Shown here in pieces: positions 15,965 through 24,134 of a DNA stretch of 29,614 nt. Both the position numbers and the translations under genes were made by a program. Every line of letters starts with the position of its first letter. The stretch's first letter is position 1. The DNA is from Pleurocapsa sp. MO_226.B13 (GTDB lineage Bacteria; Cyanobacteriota; Cyanobacteriia; Cyanobacteriales; Xenococcaceae), in contig JASJEI010000343.1 in NCBI GenBank assembly GCA_030064795.1, forward strand, positions 1-29,614, in the 5' to 3' direction. The notes under the pieces are model-generated. The model was not told where the DNA came from. It did no database searches and saw nothing but the letters and a program-made list of their open reading frames with translations.

Positions 15965-16477
15965 CTAAATTTCTAATAATCGAATCAGTTCTAATTGTCG
16001 CTTTAGCATTTGTTGCAAGCTACGATCGTCAGGATGATCCCAACCCAACAGATGTAATAAACCGTGACTGCTCAACCAAGCCAACTCCCTCACCAGAGAA
16101 TGATTGGCTCTAAGTGCCTGTCGATAAGCAGTATCCAAAGAAATAACAAGATCTCCTAGATACAACGGTTCTGCTATGTCTGCGGGAATGGTAATCTCTG
16201 CTTCTGTGGCTGCAAAAGCCAAAACATCGGTAGGTCTATCTATCGACCTATATTGACAATTAAGAGCCTGTATTTGGCGATCGCCAGTTAATCTCAAACC
16301 GATTTCGCAATTTTGGAGCGAGCCAGTACTGCGACTCATCGACTGCATCCAAATCTGTAGCCAATCTGTCCAGGGAATGGCATCGACGCTTTTTCTACTG
16401 TCATCAGGTAGATTTCCTTCATAGAGATTCTCTACATATATAACAGCATTGCTAGATTGTGCAGCAGTTAAATTCAT
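15965..16477 (-). CDS. ybeY: rRNA maturation endoribonuclease YbeY
   Basis: A 170-residue zinc endoribonuclease needed for 16S rRNA 3'-end maturation and ribosome quality control. The diagnostic motif H-3X-H-5X-H is present as HGLLHLLGWDH (about residues 136-146). The preceding conserved core is YRSIDRPTDVLAFA (about residues 76-89), followed by YLGDLVISLDTA. Length is normal. It lies 12 bp after the DUF3285-like gene and upstream of dgkA, an order I recall from other cyanobacteria. Confidence 0.95.
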   Translation of the reverse strand: MNLTAAQSSNAVIYVENLYEGNLPDDSRKSVDAIPWTDWLQIWMQSMSRSTGSLQNCEIGLRLTGDRQIQALNCQYRSIDRPTDVLAFAATEAEITIPADIAEPLYLGDLVISLDTAYRQALRANHSLVRELAWLSSHGLLHLLGWDHPDDRSLQQMLKRQLELIRLLEI

Positions 16478-16489
16478 ATATAGACTTGC

Positions 16490-16708
16490 TTATGGTTTGG
16501 TTAAATAAGCCAGACCTACCAAAAGTCCAACTAGACCGACGGTAGTCAAAAAGAAATGCCAAAGAGATTGTCTCCCCTTACGAACCATATTCCGCATTGC
16601 CAATTTAACATAGCTAGCTTGAGGTTCGGTATTTTCTGGGGGACTTACATTTGTTTGGTCTTTAGCTACATTTTTGTCTGAGATTGGTTTAGAAGCAGAA
16701 TCAGTCAT
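16490..16708 (-). CDS. DUF3285-like small membrane protein
   Basis: A 72-residue protein: a polar N-terminal half rich in Asp, Asn, Pro and Thr, then a basic segment (SYVKLAMRNMVRKGRQSLWHF) leading into a single hydrophobic helix ending in LAYLTKP. This layout matches the short cyanobacterial family I know as DUF3285; function is unknown. It lies 12 bp upstream of ybeY on the same strand and is probably co-transcribed with it. Confidence 0.8.
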   Translation of the reverse strand: MTDSASKPISDKNVAKDQTNVSPPENTEPQASYVKLAMRNMVRKGRQSLWHFFLTTVGLVGLLVGLAYLTKP

Positions 16709-16761
16709 TATTTAAAAGGATGTAAACGATCCGATTTTGAATTTGTACAATTTCGTAACTT

Positions 16762-17463
16762 TTAACTTAATGATAGTGCCTGAATGCCAAAAAAACACAC
16801 AAATCCACTACACAAAGGAACAGTTAAGTTATCTATTCCCAGTTTAGAGAAAGCTTCCAAAACTGTGGCGACCAAAGCAACCACTATCGAAATTGACCAT
16901 GTTTGCCAACTGTTTCCTTCGAGCGGTAACAAAATTAGTGCAGTTACAGTTAAACTGACCGTCAACATTGCCAGCGAACCTTCCCAGCTTTTGGTAATTT
17001 GTCCTATATGATAAACGTGCTTGCCAAAACGCTGACCGATAATTGCTGCCATCCCATCTCCCCATGCCATGACCAAAATACCTATTACTGTATATTGAGG
17101 TGAATTTTGCCAAAAACAAGCTGCCAGCACCCCAATACTAATAGCATAAAAGAGCGTGCCAAAGCTTTGACGACCTACACTTTCAATGCTGGGTAAAATA
17201 GGAATTACGTAAGATATCATGGCGATCGCTGCTGCGATAATTGCTGCACTGACAATCACTTGAGTCGAGATATCGAACCACCAAGCCAAAAGAATCACAT
17301 TCCCACTACCAATGTGGACAACTTTACGGGTCAATTCTGGATCGTCGGTAAGCAACCTACTCAGAACTTCGGCCAAAATTACTAATAATCCCAAATAAAC
17401 AAATACCGCACCCAAAGGATAAGCAAAATTTAAAATGGTATTTTCTGAAAGGAATGAAAGCAT
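16762..17463 (-). CDS. Phytol/polyprenol kinase (SEC59/VTE5 family)
   Basis: A 233-residue membrane protein with about six to seven hydrophobic segments. It belongs to the CTP-dependent lipid kinase family that includes dolichol kinase and plant VTE5 phytol kinase. Characteristic motifs are LTRKVVHIGSGNVILLAWWF (about residues 44-63), MAWGDGMAAIIGQRFGKHVY (about 132-151) and TKSWEGSLAML (about 157-167). In phototrophs it salvages phytol released from chlorophyll towards phytyl-phosphate for tocopherol and phylloquinone, the probable role here. It lies upstream of the DUF3285-like/ybeY pair on the same strand. Confidence 0.9.
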   Translation of the reverse strand: MLSFLSENTILNFAYPLGAVFVYLGLLVILAEVLSRLLTDDPELTRKVVHIGSGNVILLAWWFDISTQVIVSAAIIAAAIAMISYVIPILPSIESVGRQSFGTLFYAISIGVLAACFWQNSPQYTVIGILVMAWGDGMAAIIGQRFGKHVYHIGQITKSWEGSLAMLTVSLTVTALILLPLEGNSWQTWSISIVVALVATVLEAFSKLGIDNLTVPLCSGFVCFFGIQALSLS

Positions 17464-17511
17464 TAGGGATTGGTGACTAAATTGCTTAAGATAGATTTTC
17501 TTGTCTTTCAG

Positions 17512-17535
17512 TCTCCCAGTCTCCCAGTCTCCTCG
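17512..17535. repeat. Short octamer repeat (cagtctcc, three copies)
   Basis: Three consecutive copies of cagtctcc lie in the short spacer between the two minus-strand genes (about 17512-17535). It resembles the short tandem repeats common in cyanobacterial spacers. No function is assigned. Confidence 0.5.
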
Positions 17536-17787
17536 TCAACCTTCACCATTCCGAGAGGAAATAATGGTTGTCATCTTGCTTCTACCCCAAGGCTTGATTA
17601 CGGAAATAGCAAGAATTACCAACAATAATAATGCTTGGATAGCCGAACCGATTACAACAGCTTGAGCATCTAGGGTGTATTCGCGATCGCCAAAAGCCGA
17701 CAGCCTTTGGAATTGAGCGATCTCTTGGGCGGTATTCGGGGATAAAGCCAAAATGTGCCAAAAACAATTAAAGATATAGAAAGTCAA
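17536..17787 (-). CDS. Small single-pass membrane protein (hypothetical)
   Basis: An 83-residue open frame from a TTG start. The sequence has an amphipathic N-terminal half (QEIAQFQRLSAFGDREY), one strong transmembrane helix at about residues 43-66 (AVVIGSAIQALLLLVILAIS), and a basic cytoplasmic tail beginning KPWGRSK. A later TTG (codon 14, at 17748) may be the true start. I do not recognise a named family. Same orientation and a 72-bp gap to the phytol kinase gene suggest co-expression. It is kept because the layout is coherent and a HIP1 octamer sits in frame, as in other genes here. Confidence 0.5.
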   Translation of the reverse strand: MTFYIFNCFWHILALSPNTAQEIAQFQRLSAFGDREYTLDAQAVVIGSAIQALLLLVILAISVIKPWGRSKMTTIISSRNGEG

Positions 17788-17935
17788 TTCCGATTAAGTT
17801 ATAAACAGCTTAAACAACTAAGATAAAAAGGAGTTAAACCATAAGGTTCTAACTGTTCCAAAAAATTACGATACATTAGCTGAGAAGCTAATTTTAACTT
17901 GTAACCTAAGTTATAGAGAGTTAAAAAATAAAATT

Positions 17936-18172
17936 ATGAAAACTTTAATCATCTGGCTAATTAGGGGTTATCGTCGCTTCATTTCGCCCCTATTTCCTCC
18001 TACCTGCCGTTTTCAACCTACTTGTTCGCAATATGCCATCGAAGCGATCGCTACTTATGGAACGATTAAGGGTAGTTGGTTAGCACTAACTCGTATTTCG
18101 CGCTGTCATCCTTTTCATCCTGGCGGTTACGATCCCGTACCGACTCAAGATAAATCCTCCAAACCAGAGTAA
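17936..18172 (+). CDS. yidD: Membrane protein insertion efficiency factor YidD
   Basis: A 78-residue member of the YidD family, which helps YidC-dependent insertion of inner-membrane proteins. All hallmarks are present: an N-terminal amphipathic helix ([18 protein letters not shown]), [16 protein letters not shown] with two Cys, and the C-terminal [14 protein letters not shown]. Length is typical (70-85). The gene stands alone on the plus strand; the usual partners rpmH, rnpA and yidC are not nearby. A small stem-loop (attagct at 17875-17881 with agctaat at 17886-17892) followed by T's lies about 45 bp upstream, of unknown relevance. Confidence 0.95.
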   Translation: MKTLIIWLIRGYRRFISPLFPPTCRFQPTCSQYAIEAIATYGTIKGSWLALTRISRCHPFHPGGYDPVPTQDKSSKPE

Positions 18173-18260
18173 AAATCAGTTTAACGATCTAGAAAGCATA
18201 GATAGAAACTTTTCAGCGTAGATTTTAGTCTAGATTTTGAAACAATCTATATAAACAACT

Positions 18261-18731
18261 ATGATTGAAATCAATAAAGCGATCGCCTTTTCCATTGTTG
18301 CTGTTGGGGCAATTTTAGGTTTGAATAATCGAGCTGCTTTTGCTCGACCCGAGTATTTTTATATTCGAGCCAGACATAGTGGACAGTGTTTAAATGTTTT
18401 AGACTCAGGACAAGATAATGGCGACAATGTCGTTCAAGGAGAGGAGTGCAGGTCTAGTAATTTTCAGTGGGCAATAATTCCTGCCGATCGTGGATACTAT
18501 TATCTTCGAGCTAGACATAGTGGACAGTGTTTAAATGTTTTAGACTCAGGACAAGATAATGGCGACAATGTCGTTCAAGGAGAGGAGTGCAGGTCTAGTA
18601 ATTTTCAGTGGGCGATAATTCCTGTTAGAGATTCTAGATCGAGAAATTACGATCGCAACTACAATTATCGCCGGCAAGAATACTATCGCGATCGATATCG
18701 CTACAAAAAATATGAACGAATAGAAAGATAA
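18261..18731 (+). CDS. Secreted ricin-type lectin-like protein with two identical repeats and a basic Arg/Tyr tail
   Basis: A 156-residue protein with a signal peptide ending near AAFA (about residue 28). Two consecutive 47-residue ricin B-like repeats follow, each with YIRARHSGQCLNVLDSGQ or its equivalent and ending in the QxW-type FQWAII. The segments are identical in amino-acid sequence. The last 35 residues are extremely rich in Arg, Tyr and Asn (RSRNYDRNYNYRRQEYYRDR). A ricin-type beta-trefoil normally needs three such units, so this two-unit form would have to oligomerise or be incomplete. The basic aromatic tail could bind polysaccharide, nucleic acid or the cell surface. Function is unknown; carbohydrate binding is the family expectation. 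Confidence 0.8.
   Translation: MIEINKAIAFSIVAVGAILGLNNRAAFARPEYFYIRARHSGQCLNVLDSGQDNGDNVVQGEECRSSNFQWAIIPADRGYYYLRARHSGQCLNVLDSGQDNGDNVVQGEECRSSNFQWAIIPVRDSRSRNYDRNYNYRRQEYYRDRYRYKKYERIER
18365..18624 (+). repeat. 141-bp tandem duplication within the lectin-like gene
   Basis: Segments 18365-18483 and 18506-18624 match at 117 of 119 positions with a 141-bp (47-codon) period. The two differences, 18371 c versus 18512 t and 18473 a versus 18614 g, are third positions of Ala codons and are silent. This indicates a recent duplication or ongoing homogenisation. Confidence 0.9.
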
Positions 18732-18839
18732 CATATGTATCCAGCATCAGCTACAAAAACGTTGAAATAGTGTTGTCTAACTTTTAAAAAGCAGTTATAA
18801 AAGCAATAGAAAACAGCTAGTAAGCAATAGATAATTCAA

Positions 18840-19943
18840 ATGTTTAGCTGGATCGGGCTGATACGTTGTCTTAACTGGATAACGGTACGAAAAACTATTG
18901 CTTGCGTAATTCAAAAGCGGTTAACTGGTTTAGCTGCGGAAATGGCTTTTCATGCCATGTTGGGTTTGTTTCCCGCAATAATTGCCGTATTTACAGCGAT
19001 TAGTCTATTCGAGCAGTCTGTAGAGTCTAGCTTGGCGAATCTGGCAATTCATTTTGAGGGAATTGTACCGACTCAGGTTTGGACTTTACTACTAGATTTT
19101 ATTGAAAATATTCGGTCTGCCGAAGGCAAAAGTTGGTTTTCTTTAAGTTCGATCGCTGCGGTTTGGATTATTTCTGGGGTACTCAGTGCTGCGATGAATG
19201 CCCTCGATCGGATTCATCAAGTCGCTAACGAAAATAGACGTTCTTATCTGCAAACCAAAGTAATTGCTATTTCTTTAACAGTTTTGACGATTATCTTCTC
19301 GATCGTGGCTTGTTTTTTGTTGTGGGTAGGAGATTTCTTATTGCAGATCGCACTTCAGCAAAGTTGGAATTCTCTATTGTTATCGGTTTGGAAAATCTTT
19401 AGCCTGATTGTAATTATGGCGATCGCCACCACAGCTATAGGCACAATTTATCAATTTCAAACCAGCTTGAGAAGAAAAAGAGATCGAGAACTGAAATCGA
19501 CGATTACCGCCATTGCTATCATCGTCGCTGCGGTAGGGATTCAACTGGTTTATGCCTGTCTTGTAACGGTAGAAAATTTGCTTGCTGACTCCAATTTGGA
19601 AGTAACTCTAAGTGCCATACTCATCGATTTGTGGCGAATTTTAGGATTTCCGATCGCCTTGGGGATAATTGCGATCGCTTTTAGTTTAATCTATCGTTAT
19701 GGAGCGAGCGAGCGTAGCAAAAACACACCAATCTTTCCAGGGGCAATTTTAGCAGCAATCTCTTGGGCAATTGTCTCTGTTGTCTTTCGTTTGTATGTTT
19801 CTCACATCGGCATCTATAGCAAGATTTATGGTGCAGTAGGTACGGTAATTGTTTTGATGTTGTGGTTATATTTAAGCTCTTTGGTAATGTTAATTGGCGA
19901 ACAAGTTAATGTGGTTATTGGCGAAGCCATGAAAAATGAATAG
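18840..19943 (+). CDS. YihY/BrkB family membrane protein
   Basis: A 367-residue integral membrane protein of the YihY (once called BrkB or "RNase BN") family with about six to seven hydrophobic segments. Typical elements are LAAEMAFHAMLGLFPAIIA (about residues 31-49), a central long helix pair, FPGAILAAISWAIVSVVFRLYV (about 299-320), and the end YGAVGTVIVLMLWLYLSSLVMLIGE (about 331-355). The molecular function is not established and a transport role has been suggested. The loop GASERSKNTP (about residues 289-298) is encoded by gagcgagcgagcgtagc, a GC-rich word resembling an interspersed repeat, perhaps a small insertion. It is flanked by unrelated genes. Confidence 0.92.
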   Translation: MFSWIGLIRCLNWITVRKTIACVIQKRLTGLAAEMAFHAMLGLFPAIIAVFTAISLFEQSVESSLANLAIHFEGIVPTQVWTLLLDFIENIRSAEGKSWFSLSSIAAVWIISGVLSAAMNALDRIHQVANENRRSYLQTKVIAISLTVLTIIFSIVACFLLWVGDFLLQIALQQSWNSLLLSVWKIFSLIVIMAIATTAIGTIYQFQTSLRRKRDRELKSTITAIAIIVAAVGIQLVYACLVTVENLLADSNLEVTLSAILIDLWRILGFPIALGIIAIAFSLIYRYGASERSKNTPIFPGAILAAISWAIVSVVFRLYVSHIGIYSKIYGAVGTVIVLMLWLYLSSLVMLIGEQVNVVIGEAMKNE

Positions 19944-20162
19944 GCAATTTTCCGCTGGTGTTCCTCAAGATAAACTTATGTAACATTTAAGCTCGCACAT
20001 AAAATACTCACAATTTTTATTTAATCTTTGATTAGAGCCAATTAAAGGATAGAGGTGTGATTTCGAGCTTCGCAAATCTGCAAGTCATCAAATCCAAAGA
20101 ATTTTGATTAGCTGACTTGTTATTTCTTCAATTTATCTTATCGAGTTAAAGAGGAATGAAAA

Positions 20163-20417
20163 ATGAGTTTAGAAACTTACCAGAAAGAAGTAGCTCATCT
20201 GGGAGAATCCCAGGGAGTTAAAGACCACGACCACGATATGATTCACGATCTCAGTCGTAGACTGGATGCTCTATGGCGTTATGACCAATATATTGCTAAT
20301 GCTGAAGGTTATGAATCGGTGCAAGCCTTCTGGAGAAAGGTTAAGGAACAAGAGAAGGAAAACATAGTAGAGTTGAAAAAACTACTCTCGGAACATATTA
20401 GGCTTGGTGATTTCTAG
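20163..20417 (+). CDS. Small helical hypothetical protein
   Basis: An 84-residue soluble protein predicted to be almost entirely alpha-helical. The N-terminus has a His/Asp-rich stretch (KDHDHDMIHDLSRRLDALWR, about residues 20-39). The C-terminal half (AFWRKVKEQEKENIVELKKLL, about 55-75) is a charged amphipathic helix with Glu spacing reminiscent of ferritin-like helices, but it is too short for a four-helix ferritin. A clear Shine-Dalgarno (gagg about 9 bp upstream of the ATG) supports expression. Its neighbours are unrelated. The function is not recognised; metal binding through His/Asp/Glu is a weak inference. Confidence 0.75.
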   Translation: MSLETYQKEVAHLGESQGVKDHDHDMIHDLSRRLDALWRYDQYIANAEGYESVQAFWRKVKEQEKENIVELKKLLSEHIRLGDF

Positions 20418-20795
20418 GATGTCATCGAGATAAACTAGACGATAAGAGATGATGCTGCGATCGCCTTTTAGGATTAGATAAAGTGCGATCGCTTTTTGAG
20501 AGAATTGCAGAAACTTCGATGAAACTTCAAGAGGAAGTTGGTAGAGTTACGGGGAAATTTCCCAAGCTTCAAAATTAAATGTGGAGTTTCAAGAATTAAG
20601 TTTTTCTTATTTCACCCCCTTGGATTAGACATTCATCGCTCGCCTTTTTTGAAGATTGTCATCGCGATCATTGCTAATTTGAATCCGTAAAAACTCAGCT
20701 TTTTGACGGTCTGGTGCTAGGGCGATCGCAGGTAAGTGTACCCACCTCTTTAGTCAATAGATAATTTGGAAAAGGGTTGGTTTGGAGTTGAGATC
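20418..20795. other. Intergenic region with HIP1 sites and a possible coding remnant
   Basis: About 380 bp without a supported gene. It contains several GCGATCGC octamers (for example near 20458 and 20485) and an open frame from GTG 20483 to TAA 20578 encoding 31 residues with a charged, helix-like composition (ERIAETSMKLQEEVGRVTGK). This could be a decayed gene or chance. The 3' end probably carries the promoter of the lipoprotein gene. Confidence 0.4.
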
Positions 20796-22049
20796 GTGTT
20801 TACTACAGTTATTTATCGTCGAATAAGTATAGCTGCTAGTCTGGTACTAATATTAGCAGCTTGCTTTGATACAGAAATTAGAGAACGTATCAAACAAAAT
20901 ATAGAGCGTTTTCAATCTTGTCCAGGTTCTCATAGTCAGTTGGTGGTTGCTCCAGACAGCAAAACATTTATAACAGCTAATGATCTGACAGCTAAGACAG
21001 CAGTTATTCAATGGGATAGAGTAAGCGGGAGAAAGTTACAAGAATTCGATGTTCATCTCAGTGCTTCTGGTGATTTTCAGCCCGTACCACCAAGTATAAA
21101 TGTTCCTCTTGCTATAACTGCCGATGGAAAAACCCTAGCTGGCGTTATTTCTATGATTAGTTTGAAGAATAGATTCACTCTACAACCTATTACTGAACAC
21201 TTTATTGCGATCTGGGATGTTGCTACTGGGGAAACAAGTCAGGTTTGGAAGGAAAATTTTGAAGAATCGGATGACTTCATTCGATTTCTGGCGTTTGACC
21301 CAAACGGTAAAATACTGCTCACTCAAACAAGATCTGGTGTAATTAAGCTTCGGCATCTATCTAATGGTCAGTTAATCAAGAGAATTGACAGTAAGGCAGA
21401 ACAACGCTTTCCTGTAGTCATCAGCCCAGACCGAGATTTTTTTGCCACTATGCATGATGATGGCACAGTTAAATTTTGGGAAATTGTCTCTGGGAGACAG
21501 TTGGGTAGTTTGAAAGCCCACCCTAGTCATACACCTCTTGCAATTAGTATTGATGGCAAGACTTTGTTAATCCAAAATGCTGGAGACGTCAAAAGGTTTA
21601 GAGAGATTAGCACAGGTGCAGAACTCGTCACGCTTCACGGTTCGCTCATTGAATTTCCTTTTGCCACCACCATAGATGGTGAATACGTACTGATAAAAAC
21701 TGGTCAATCTGTAAATCTATATGACATGAAAAAAGGTTTAATTATTCGAGCTTTTGAAGAGATTTCTCCCCATACCTATATTTATCAACTTTTGGTTAGT
21801 CCTGATAGGAAAACATTCGTTAGTGTTGAACCTGGTGGGAATTATAAATTGTGGGATTTAGAAACTGGTAAGAAATTGTTTACCTTAGTTGAGGGATGGG
21901 AGAGAGGGACGAATGTTTATACTCCAGACAGTAAAACACTAATTAATATTCCTTGGTCAAGTAATTATGTAACAACATGGGATTTGAGTAATGGTAGTTT
22001 AGTACATAAATTCTGCATTAATAATTTCGTAACAGAGTTATCGAAGTAA
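20796..22049 (+). CDS. WD40-like beta-propeller lipoprotein
   Basis: A 417-residue protein from GTG 20796. This start is preferred over an upstream TTG (20766) because ggag lies 8 bp before it and it gives a clean lipoprotein signal. The signal is a basic YRR, a hydrophobic core, and the lipobox LAAC with Cys23. The mature part is a series of about seven or eight WD40-like blades, marked by repeated endings such as IWDVATGE, VKFWEIVSGRQL, LYDMKKG, YKLWDLETGKKL and TTWDLSNGSL. Propellers of this type are protein-interaction scaffolds, here probably anchored to a membrane and facing the periplasm. No enzymatic domain is visible. It stands alone on the plus strand, with a long spacer on each side. 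Confidence 0.85.
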   Translation: MFTTVIYRRISIAASLVLILAACFDTEIRERIKQNIERFQSCPGSHSQLVVAPDSKTFITANDLTAKTAVIQWDRVSGRKLQEFDVHLSASGDFQPVPPSINVPLAITADGKTLAGVISMISLKNRFTLQPITEHFIAIWDVATGETSQVWKENFEESDDFIRFLAFDPNGKILLTQTRSGVIKLRHLSNGQLIKRIDSKAEQRFPVVISPDRDFFATMHDDGTVKFWEIVSGRQLGSLKAHPSHTPLAISIDGKTLLIQNAGDVKRFREISTGAELVTLHGSLIEFPFATTIDGEYVLIKTGQSVNLYDMKKGLIIRAFEEISPHTYIYQLLVSPDRKTFVSVEPGGNYKLWDLETGKKLFTLVEGWERGTNVYTPDSKTLINIPWSSNYVTTWDLSNGSLVHKFCINNFVTELSK

Positions 22050-22274
22050 GGTCTAGATTTGGCATACGACCCCGACTTGTATTAAAAATCGGTATTAAGT
22101 AAGAAGACAAGAAAAAACTTAGCTATGTAACAAAATATTTAGCTAGAATTAAATCGAAAACGCTCTATCATAATGCAGTCAAGATTTTCCAATGGCTCGT
22201 TATCTGTATAGTCTTATCTACTGAATCGATCTAGGGATATTTCTCTGAATTCCAACCTAGAACAAAAAATGCTA

Positions 22275-22859
22275 TCAATTAAATTCAATTTCCTCATAAA
22301 TATCAATTAATTTAATTTCCAAATCTAGGCTGGCAAAGCGCAAAATATCATTTTGGTTTTGATATTCACTAAGCCACCATCTACCATCATCAGCTTTGGC
22401 AAATTGTTTGAGATGATACTTATATTGGTCTACGAGAATATATTCAGCAAACTGAGGAATAGAGCGATAATAGTCAAACTTATCACCTTGGTCGTAATTC
22501 TTGGTACTTTTTGATAGGACTTCGACAATTAGTAAAGGGTTAGTAATGGTGTCATTGCGATTATCCTGTAGAACAGGTTGCCCTGTAGTCACCATTAAAT
22601 CGGGATAAGTATAAACATTGTATTGAGGAATCCATAATCGCAAATCGGTCATAAAAACTTTATTGTTTTTTCCTCGCAGAGCTAATTTGAGAAAAGTATA
22701 AAAGTTTCCCGCGATCTCATTATGATTTGGTGTCCCCCCAGTCATGGGATTAATTTCTCCATCAAGATATTCATTTTTGTACTCAGATTTTGCTTCTAAT
22801 TCCAAGTACTCTTGGGGAGTGTAATCAATCCTTTGTCTTGTCTCAACAGGAGCAACCAT
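22275..22859 (-). CDS. Uma2 family endonuclease-like protein (DUF820)
   Basis: A 194-residue protein of the Uma2/DUF820 family, a PD-(D/E)XK nuclease-like fold greatly expanded in cyanobacteria. The core residues look intact: YTPQEYLELE near the N-terminus, YPDLMVT with the catalytic-type Asp (about residue 82), LLIVEVLSKST with Glu (about residue 109), and a following DKFDYYRSIP. Biological role is unclear; many genomes carry dozens of copies, and a link to mobile DNA has been suggested. The length is normal (180-200). It is on the minus strand between the lipoprotein gene (convergent) and ccmO. Confidence 0.92.
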   Translation of the reverse strand: MVAPVETRQRIDYTPQEYLELEAKSEYKNEYLDGEINPMTGGTPNHNEIAGNFYTFLKLALRGKNNKVFMTDLRLWIPQYNVYTYPDLMVTTGQPVLQDNRNDTITNPLLIVEVLSKSTKNYDQGDKFDYYRSIPQFAEYILVDQYKYHLKQFAKADDGRWWLSEYQNQNDILRFASLDLEIKLIDIYEEIEFN

Positions 22860-22929
22860 AACTTTAGCCTACTATCATCGGGATAATATTTACAGCAATT
22901 TTCAGTTGAATAGAACACAGTTAGTAGTT

Positions 22930-23054
22930 CGGAATTCGACGGGCGACACAAGCTTTTGAGGAGACCTCAAAAGATGCGCCCTTGAGTTAGTAGTTAGTAG
23001 TTGTTTCTTCCCTATCTTCCCCATCTCCCTTATCTTCTCCATCTTCCCCATCTC
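22930..23054. repeat. Inverted repeat, TTAGTAG repeats and polypyrimidine tract
   Basis: This part of the spacer upstream of the Uma2 gene holds a stem (cttttgagg and cctcaaaag around a 3-base loop, near 22952-22972). Outer gggcg/cgccc words flank it, followed by tandem agttagt words near 22984-23000. A pyrimidine-only-like tract based on atcttcccc lies at about 23003-23054. It looks like layered interspersed repeats. No gene is visible. Confidence 0.55.
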
Positions 23055-23133
23055 ACCAAATCTCTAAGTTTCCCTTGCTCTTCTACCTAATCCCAAGATG
23101 TAGTCTACCAATCGCGAAAACTGTTGTAATAGT

Positions 23134-23949
23134 TTAAAGCTCCTCTATCTCCACTGTTCTTCTTAGAGGTACTTGCATTGGTTTTTCATCGGCTTGAGGT
23201 AATTCGACTAGTTCTTTCTCTTTCTGTTTAACTTCTTTAGGTAACAATACAGGTAGAGGTTCTTTTTCCTCTTCCATCCAATAACTAGCCACAGGAAGAG
23301 TGTGTTCGAGATCTTCGAGCAACCTGGGAATTACCATCACTGCGTGTAGTTCGCCGATTCGTTCTGCTTCCTGCATTCCCGCATCAATAGCCATTGCTAC
23401 ATTAGCCACCGATCCCCGAATGATTGCCGTACACAAACCATCGCCAATTTTTTCGTAGGAAGCTAACTGTACGTCAGCAGATTTTAACATCGCATCTGCA
23501 CCGCCCACCATGGCAGGAAAACCTCTTGTTTCTAGTAAACCGATAGAGCGATTGCTGAGGCGACTATAACCGCGTCTTTTTTGGGTTAATTCAATTAAAT
23601 GACTGCCAATCGGAAAAATTGCTTCTAAATTGGGCATAGGACGGGCAATTACTAGTTTAGAAACTAACTGACCAAACTTTTCAGCGGTTCTTGCTCCTTC
23701 TTCTACAGCCAGCCGAACATCGGCAATGTTGCCCCTAACGATCGCCGTACAGTATCCACTACCAATCTTCTCGTAACCCACCATCGTCACTTCCGATGAC
23801 TTGAGCATCATGTCTGCCGTACCAACAATTGCAGGAAAACTTTGAGTCGAGACTAAACCTAGCGCACTGTCTTTGAAAGGATGTTCTGTGGCATAGCTTT
23901 GTTTACTGACTTTGTTTAGCGGTGTCCTTCTATATTCTAAATTAGCCAT
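23134..23949 (-). CDS. ccmO: Carboxysome shell protein CcmO (tandem BMC domains)
   Basis: A 271-residue shell protein of the beta-carboxysome with two bacterial microcompartment (BMC) domains in tandem. They run at about residues 31-110 and 126-205. Each begins with a pattern like FPAIVGTADMMLKSSEV or FPAMVGGADAMLKSADV, followed by YEKIGSGYCTAIVRG or YEKIGDGLCTAIIRG. Such fused BMC proteins form facets of the CO2-fixing shell. The last 60 residues are Glu/Lys/Pro-rich and probably flexible. It is away from ccmKLMN (none in the window), a location I recall for ccmO in many cyanobacteria. It is transcribed divergently from the NurA-family gene across a 185-bp spacer. Confidence 0.95.
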   Translation of the reverse strand: MANLEYRRTPLNKVSKQSYATEHPFKDSALGLVSTQSFPAIVGTADMMLKSSEVTMVGYEKIGSGYCTAIVRGNIADVRLAVEEGARTAEKFGQLVSKLVIARPMPNLEAIFPIGSHLIELTQKRRGYSRLSNRSIGLLETRGFPAMVGGADAMLKSADVQLASYEKIGDGLCTAIIRGSVANVAMAIDAGMQEAERIGELHAVMVIPRLLEDLEHTLPVASYWMEEEKEPLPVLLPKEVKQKEKELVELPQADEKPMQVPLRRTVEIEEL

Positions 23950-24134
23950 TCAGTAGTATTTTTTTTCTTTACAAACGTGGCACGACAAACAGGTATTTAT
24001 CTTCCTGTATTAAGTGTAGTCAGAAAAATGAATTATAGTGTCAGTTATAGTTTAGCCGATCGCTAGGGGAGGAAATAAATTCTGTTAGTCAAATGTATGA
24101 TAGCTAATATTAGATAAGTTTATCGCTGGTAATA

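Noticed and set aside
20483..20578. 31-residue frame in the spacer before the lipoprotein gene
   Set aside because: Starts at GTG within a HIP1 site, has no ribosome-binding site, and no homologue is recognised; mentioned only as a possible remnant.
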